Source: an uncultured Acetatifactor sp.
GTDB taxonomy: Bacteria; Bacillota; Clostridia; Lachnospirales; Lachnospiraceae
NCBI GenBank assembly: GCA_910586515.1
Contig: CAJUGL010000025.1
Span: forward strand, 1-44,910
Length of the DNA: 44,910 nt
Direction: 5' to 3'
Positions 42,292 through 44,910 of this stretch are shown here, piece by piece. Position 1 is the stretch's first letter. The number at the start of each line of letters is the position of its first letter. Below the pieces are notes generated by a model, which was not told where the DNA came from, made no database searches, and was given only the letters and a program-made list of their open reading frames with translations. Position numbers and translations under genes: made by a program.

Positions 42292-43443
42292 ATGGCTATA
42301 TTTCGCCTGGGTTTCGCATTGGCAGGGATTCTTTTGGGGATATATGTATACTGCTATCTCAAAAGGGTCATGAAATTTTATGGTTTTGGGAGAAAGAAAA
42401 TAGTCCTTTGGATTCTGACGGCTGCTTTGACAGTGGCCATTGTCCTGGGGTGCAGAAACCTCTGGAGCTTCAGGGCAGTGGTGATACTGCATATGGTTGT
42501 CATTGCTGTCTTTCTGGATCTTGCGGCAGCTATCGGGAGATGCTTTTTGGGAAAATGGAAGGAAAGCACGGCGGGCAAAGCCTGCAGAAAGCTATATGGA
42601 TGCGGTCTGCTGCCTGTATTGATGACGGGAGCCGTATTGTCCTATGGATATTTCAATATGCAGCACGCAGTGAAGACAGAGTATGAACTTGCAACAGAAA
42701 AAGGCATTGGGAGTTACAGGATTGTCCTGCTTACAGATATCCATTATGGGACGATTCAGAGCACGAATGTCTTAAAGGATAAGGTGGCGGAGATAAGCGG
42801 ACAGCGCCCGGACATTGTAGTGCTTGGCGGCGATATCGTGGAGGAGGGAACGTCAAGGGAGCGGATGCAGGAGGTGTTTAGGGTCTTAGGGGGGATTGAA
42901 GCCAGATACGGCATTTACTATGTGTTTGGGAATCATGACAGGCAGCCCTATACCCGGAGCAGGAGCTATACAAATGCGGAGTTGGAGGCTGCCATAAGGG
43001 AAAACGGCATCAGGATTCTGGAGGATGAGTATGTGGAAATCAATGATGAGCTGATCCTTGCGGGAAGAGGGGATGCCGCATGGGGAAATATTTCAGGCAG
43101 GGCTTCGGTGGAGGAGCTGTTAGGAGGTGCGGATACTGACAAATATATCATTGTGGCAGACCATCAGCCGATAGAGGCGGAGGAGAACAGCGCCCAGGGT
43201 GTGGACCTGCTGATCTCCGGCCATACCCATGCCGGACAGGTTTGGCCGGTGGGCAACCTATCGGAACTGACAGGAATCTTAAACTACGGGGAATATGATG
43301 TGGGCAGCTGCAAGGTGGTGGTTTCCTCGGGTTTTACCGGATGGGGATATCCTGTAAGGACAGAAGAGCATTGTGAATATGTGCTGATCAATATAGCAGG
43401 CGGAGACGATTTTCAGAGTGGCGCTGAGGGGGAATCCGGCTAA
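42292..43443 (+). CDS. membrane metallophosphoesterase
   Basis: 383 residues. Four hydrophobic segments fill the first ~135 residues (LGFALAGILLGIYVYCY, IVLWILTAALTVAIVL, VVILHMVVIAVFLDLAAA, LLPVLMTGAVLSYGYF). The calcineurin-like phosphoesterase domain follows, with VLLTDIHYG (~149), VVLGGDIVEEG, VFGNHDRQP (~214) and LLISGHTHAGQVWP (~309). All dinuclear metal ligands are visible. The topology is that of the YaeI/YkuE-like family of membrane phosphoesterases, some of which act on lipid or UDP-diacylglucosamine-type substrates. It has no obvious link to the redox genes around it. Upstream AGAGAGAGGGA sets the start. Confidence 0.88.
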   Translation: MAIFRLGFALAGILLGIYVYCYLKRVMKFYGFGRKKIVLWILTAALTVAIVLGCRNLWSFRAVVILHMVVIAVFLDLAAAIGRCFLGKWKESTAGKACRKLYGCGLLPVLMTGAVLSYGYFNMQHAVKTEYELATEKGIGSYRIVLLTDIHYGTIQSTNVLKDKVAEISGQRPDIVVLGGDIVEEGTSRERMQEVFRVLGGIEARYGIYYVFGNHDRQPYTRSRSYTNAELEAAIRENGIRILEDEYVEINDELILAGRGDAAWGNISGRASVEELLGGADTDKYIIVADHQPIEAEENSAQGVDLLISGHTHAGQVWPVGNLSELTGILNYGEYDVGSCKVVVSSGFTGWGYPVRTEEHCEYVLINIAGGDDFQSGAEGESG

Positions 43444-43529
43444 GCAGCAGACGCAGGCGCTTCGGATGGAGCAGAAGCGGAATGGCCAACATAATGGAAT
43501 CCGCAAGGCCGCGACATGGTCACATCCAG

Positions 43530-43620
43530 GGTATAACCTTGAAGTATACACTGATGAACAAAATGAGACTTCTTATGAGGCCTCGATTCTTTTATGATAG
43601 AATCAAAGACATGATTCTAT
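43530..43620 (+). promoter_or_regulatory. LysR-type dyad promoter element, copy D
   Basis: TATA (43532-43535) and TATA (43545-43548) flank ACCTTGAAG, centred at 43540. TGATGAAC (43552-43559), TGAGACTTCTTATGAGGCCT and a TATGAT -10 (43593-43598) follow, the -10 again starting 53 nt after the centre. At the predicted start of transcription ATAGAATCA (43597-43605) pairs with TGATTCTAT (43612-43620). It precedes the DUF4405 and ApbE genes. Confidence 0.62.
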
Positions 43621-43678
43621 GGGATTCTTTTATCAAAAGGATGTTGTATTTATCTGTTGGGAATGTGAGGGAATCGGA

Positions 43679-44368
43679 ATGAAGCCGAAGATGATTTTGA
43701 AACTGGCAGTTGATATTGGAATGACGGCGGCGCTGCTTTTGCTTATGGCATACGAGCTGATTGGGCAGGCGGCCCATGAATGGATCGGCATCGGGATGTC
43801 TGCCCTTTTTATCATACACCATATCTTGAACGGCAGTTGGATCAGGAACATTTTGAAAGGGAGATATCATCCTGTGCGCATGATGCAGGCAGGGCTTGTA
43901 TTCTTGATATTTTGTACAATGGTCGGTTTGATGATAAGCGGCATTATCCTTTCCCGCCATGCGCTGTCTTTTCTGCCCATAAAAGGCGGGCGCTCCTTTG
44001 CAAGGAACCTGCATATGGTTTCCGCCTATTGGGGGTTTGTGCTGATGTCCGTCCATCTGGGCTTCCACTGGAGCATGATAACAGGGATGGCAAAGAGACT
44101 TTTTCCGAAACCGTCTGTGGTACGGAAGTGGGCAGGACGCGTTCTGGCGCTGGTGATTTCAGGATATGGAGTATACGCTTTCATAAAGAGGGACATCGGA
44201 GATTACATGCTGCTAAGGAGCCATTTTGTCTTTTTCGATTATGATGAGCCGCTGGTATTTTTCTATCTGGACTATATTGCGGTCATGGGACTGTTCCTAT
44301 TGAGTGGGAATTATGCCTGTGCGGGCCTTAGAATGATTGGCAGGGGGCAACGTGAAAGGAAACACTAA
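43679..44368 (+). CDS. DUF4405 membrane protein, cytochrome b-like
   Basis: 229 residues from ATG 43679. Six hydrophobic segments. Conserved His residues lie in or next to them: AAHEWIG, FIIHHILNGSW, LHMVSAYWGFVLMSVHLGFH. This pattern of paired His on helices matches DUF4405, related to the heme-binding cytochrome b561/ferric-reductase-type bundle. It could move electrons from cytosol or quinone to an extracellular acceptor. Being followed by ApbE (which attaches FMN to secreted proteins) supports a role in extracytoplasmic flavin reduction (inference). It is the first gene after promoter element D. Confidence 0.82.
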   Translation: MKPKMILKLAVDIGMTAALLLLMAYELIGQAAHEWIGIGMSALFIIHHILNGSWIRNILKGRYHPVRMMQAGLVFLIFCTMVGLMISGIILSRHALSFLPIKGGRSFARNLHMVSAYWGFVLMSVHLGFHWSMITGMAKRLFPKPSVVRKWAGRVLALVISGYGVYAFIKRDIGDYMLLRSHFVFFDYDEPLVFFYLDYIAVMGLFLLSGNYACAGLRMIGRGQRERKH

Positions 44369-44405
44369 GCTCGAAAGGACCCCGCTAAGCGTTTTCGGAC
44401 TTCAC
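44352..44405. repeat. structured intercistronic repeat, copy 4 (partial)
   Basis: GTGAA (44352-44356) pairs with TTCAC (44401-44405). The interior, CACTAAGCTCGAAAGGACC then CGCTAAGCGTTTTC, matches copy 1 (CACTAAGCTCGAAAAGACC). It overlaps the last codons of the DUF4405 gene and precedes ApbE. The GAAGAATGCC and GCCGCC hairpins of copy 1 are missing. Confidence 0.5.
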
Positions 44406-44428
44406 ATGGAAAGTGAAAAGGTATGGGA

Positions 44429-44869
44429 ATGAAGAAAATCGTCTTTTTTTGCATGATGTATATGCTGATTATGGGGATTACCGGATGTTCATGGAAACAA
44501 AATCAAAATATGGCAGAGCATTCGGAGTCTTTCTTTGCGATGGATACATACATGACCTTTACGGCATATGGAATGGATGCGGAGGCGGCTGTCCTCGCAG
44601 CGGAAGACAAAATAAGGGAGTTGGAGGCGTTATGGTCCGTTACAGATGAAAACAGTGATATTTATGCGGTCAATCACAGTGCAGGACAGACTGTAACGAT
44701 AGACCAGAAGACGGCAGAACTGGTTTCCTTTGCGTTAGATATGGCAGAGAAAACAAATGGGGTTTTGGAACCAACGATTTATCCGGTTTTGACAGCATGG
44801 GGATTTACGACAGGAGAGAACCGTATCCCCACAGAGATAGAACTGGCAGGGCTTTTGGATAATTTCTAA
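44429..44869 (+). pseudogene. apbE: FAD:protein FMN transferase, truncated
   Basis: 146 residues from ATG 44429, with AAAAGG about 8 nt before; family length is about 320-350. Signal peptide with lipobox (MGITGC), then the ApbE N-terminal region: ESFFAMDTYMTFTAYGMDAE, helix EDKIRELEALWSVTDENSDI, NHSAGQTVTIDQKTAELVSF and GVLEPTIYPVLTAWGF. The frame stops after LAGLLDNF, before the Mg and FAD site (usual L-D-L-G-G-x-A-K-G and the D-G-G-T region), so the product cannot be active. The last 41 nt of the window do not obviously continue ApbE, but the window end limits this judgement. Confidence 0.8.
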
Positions 44870-44910
44870 GGAAAGAACCGGAGGTGGGTTGAATAAGGGG
44901 GCAATCTTTT

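Overview
The window looks like a chromosomal accessory region of a gut Lachnospiraceae-type Clostridia (Bacillota). The grounds are strong AGGAGG ribosome binding sites, many lipoproteins with L-x-G/A-C lipoboxes and Ser/Glu/Ala-rich linkers, EFR1-type ferredoxins, flavodoxin_4 proteins, a carbohydrate-degradation inventory, and rather GC-rich coding sequence flanked by AT-richer ends. No rRNA, tRNA, CRISPR array, transposase or integrase was recognised.

Layout. (1) 138-8105 is a carbohydrate block: a sugar phosphate isomerase/epimerase, a GH172 (DUF2961) protein, a chimera of an ABC solute-binding protein and an ABC permease, two GH13 enzymes, and a 4-alpha-glucanotransferase cut off in its catalytic half. 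(2) 8296-16070 holds a small hypothetical protein, a helix-turn-helix protein overlapping a LysR regulator, then a membrane-anchored flavodoxin, an iron-type alcohol dehydrogenase, an NTF2-like protein, a lipoprotein esterase, a MoxR remnant and a membrane transglutaminase. (3) 16302-24351 is a long co-directional run: a flavodoxin lipoprotein, a flavodoxin-esterase fusion, another flavodoxin lipoprotein, two aldo/keto reductases (AKRs), a cyclophilin-like lipoprotein, a carboxymuconolactone decarboxylase-family protein, an alpha/beta-hydrolase lipoprotein and a cupin remnant. (4) A reverse-strand LysR gene (24442-25284) is divergent from an EFR1 ferredoxin gene, followed by four lipoproteins (AKR, hydrolase, double cupin, hydrolase). 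(5) 31014-36483 is a decayed beta-glucoside PTS operon: LicT-like antiterminator, RAT/terminator, EII lacking its EIIB domain, GH1 lacking its C-terminus, and PTS enzyme I lacking its first residues. (6) 36727-44869 continues the redox theme: flavodoxin, hydrolase, FMN reductase, SDR stub, RibD-like reductase, AKR, frameshifted Fe-S AKR, metallophosphoesterase, DUF4405 membrane protein and a truncated ApbE flavin transferase.

Two things stand out. First, four promoters (near 9956, 16139, 36541 and 43540) share a rigidly spaced element: a TATA-N9-TATA dyad, then (T/A)GATGAAC starting 12 nt after the dyad centre, GAGACTTCT, and a -10 hexamer starting 53 nt after the centre. This is the geometry of a LysR-type activated promoter. 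The first genes behind it are three flavodoxins and the DUF4405/ApbE pair, so a flavin-redox regulon is likely. Most of its members are predicted to be anchored outside the membrane, which is unusual for flavodoxins and AKRs.

Second, about ten genes are precise fragments or chimeras with well-preserved coding sequence on either side of a sharp break. Either the region has evolved by repeated short deletions or the assembly has collapsed segments. Several structured intergenic repeat families (12041, 17136, 21942, 44352; 33485/33605; 36594) are also present.
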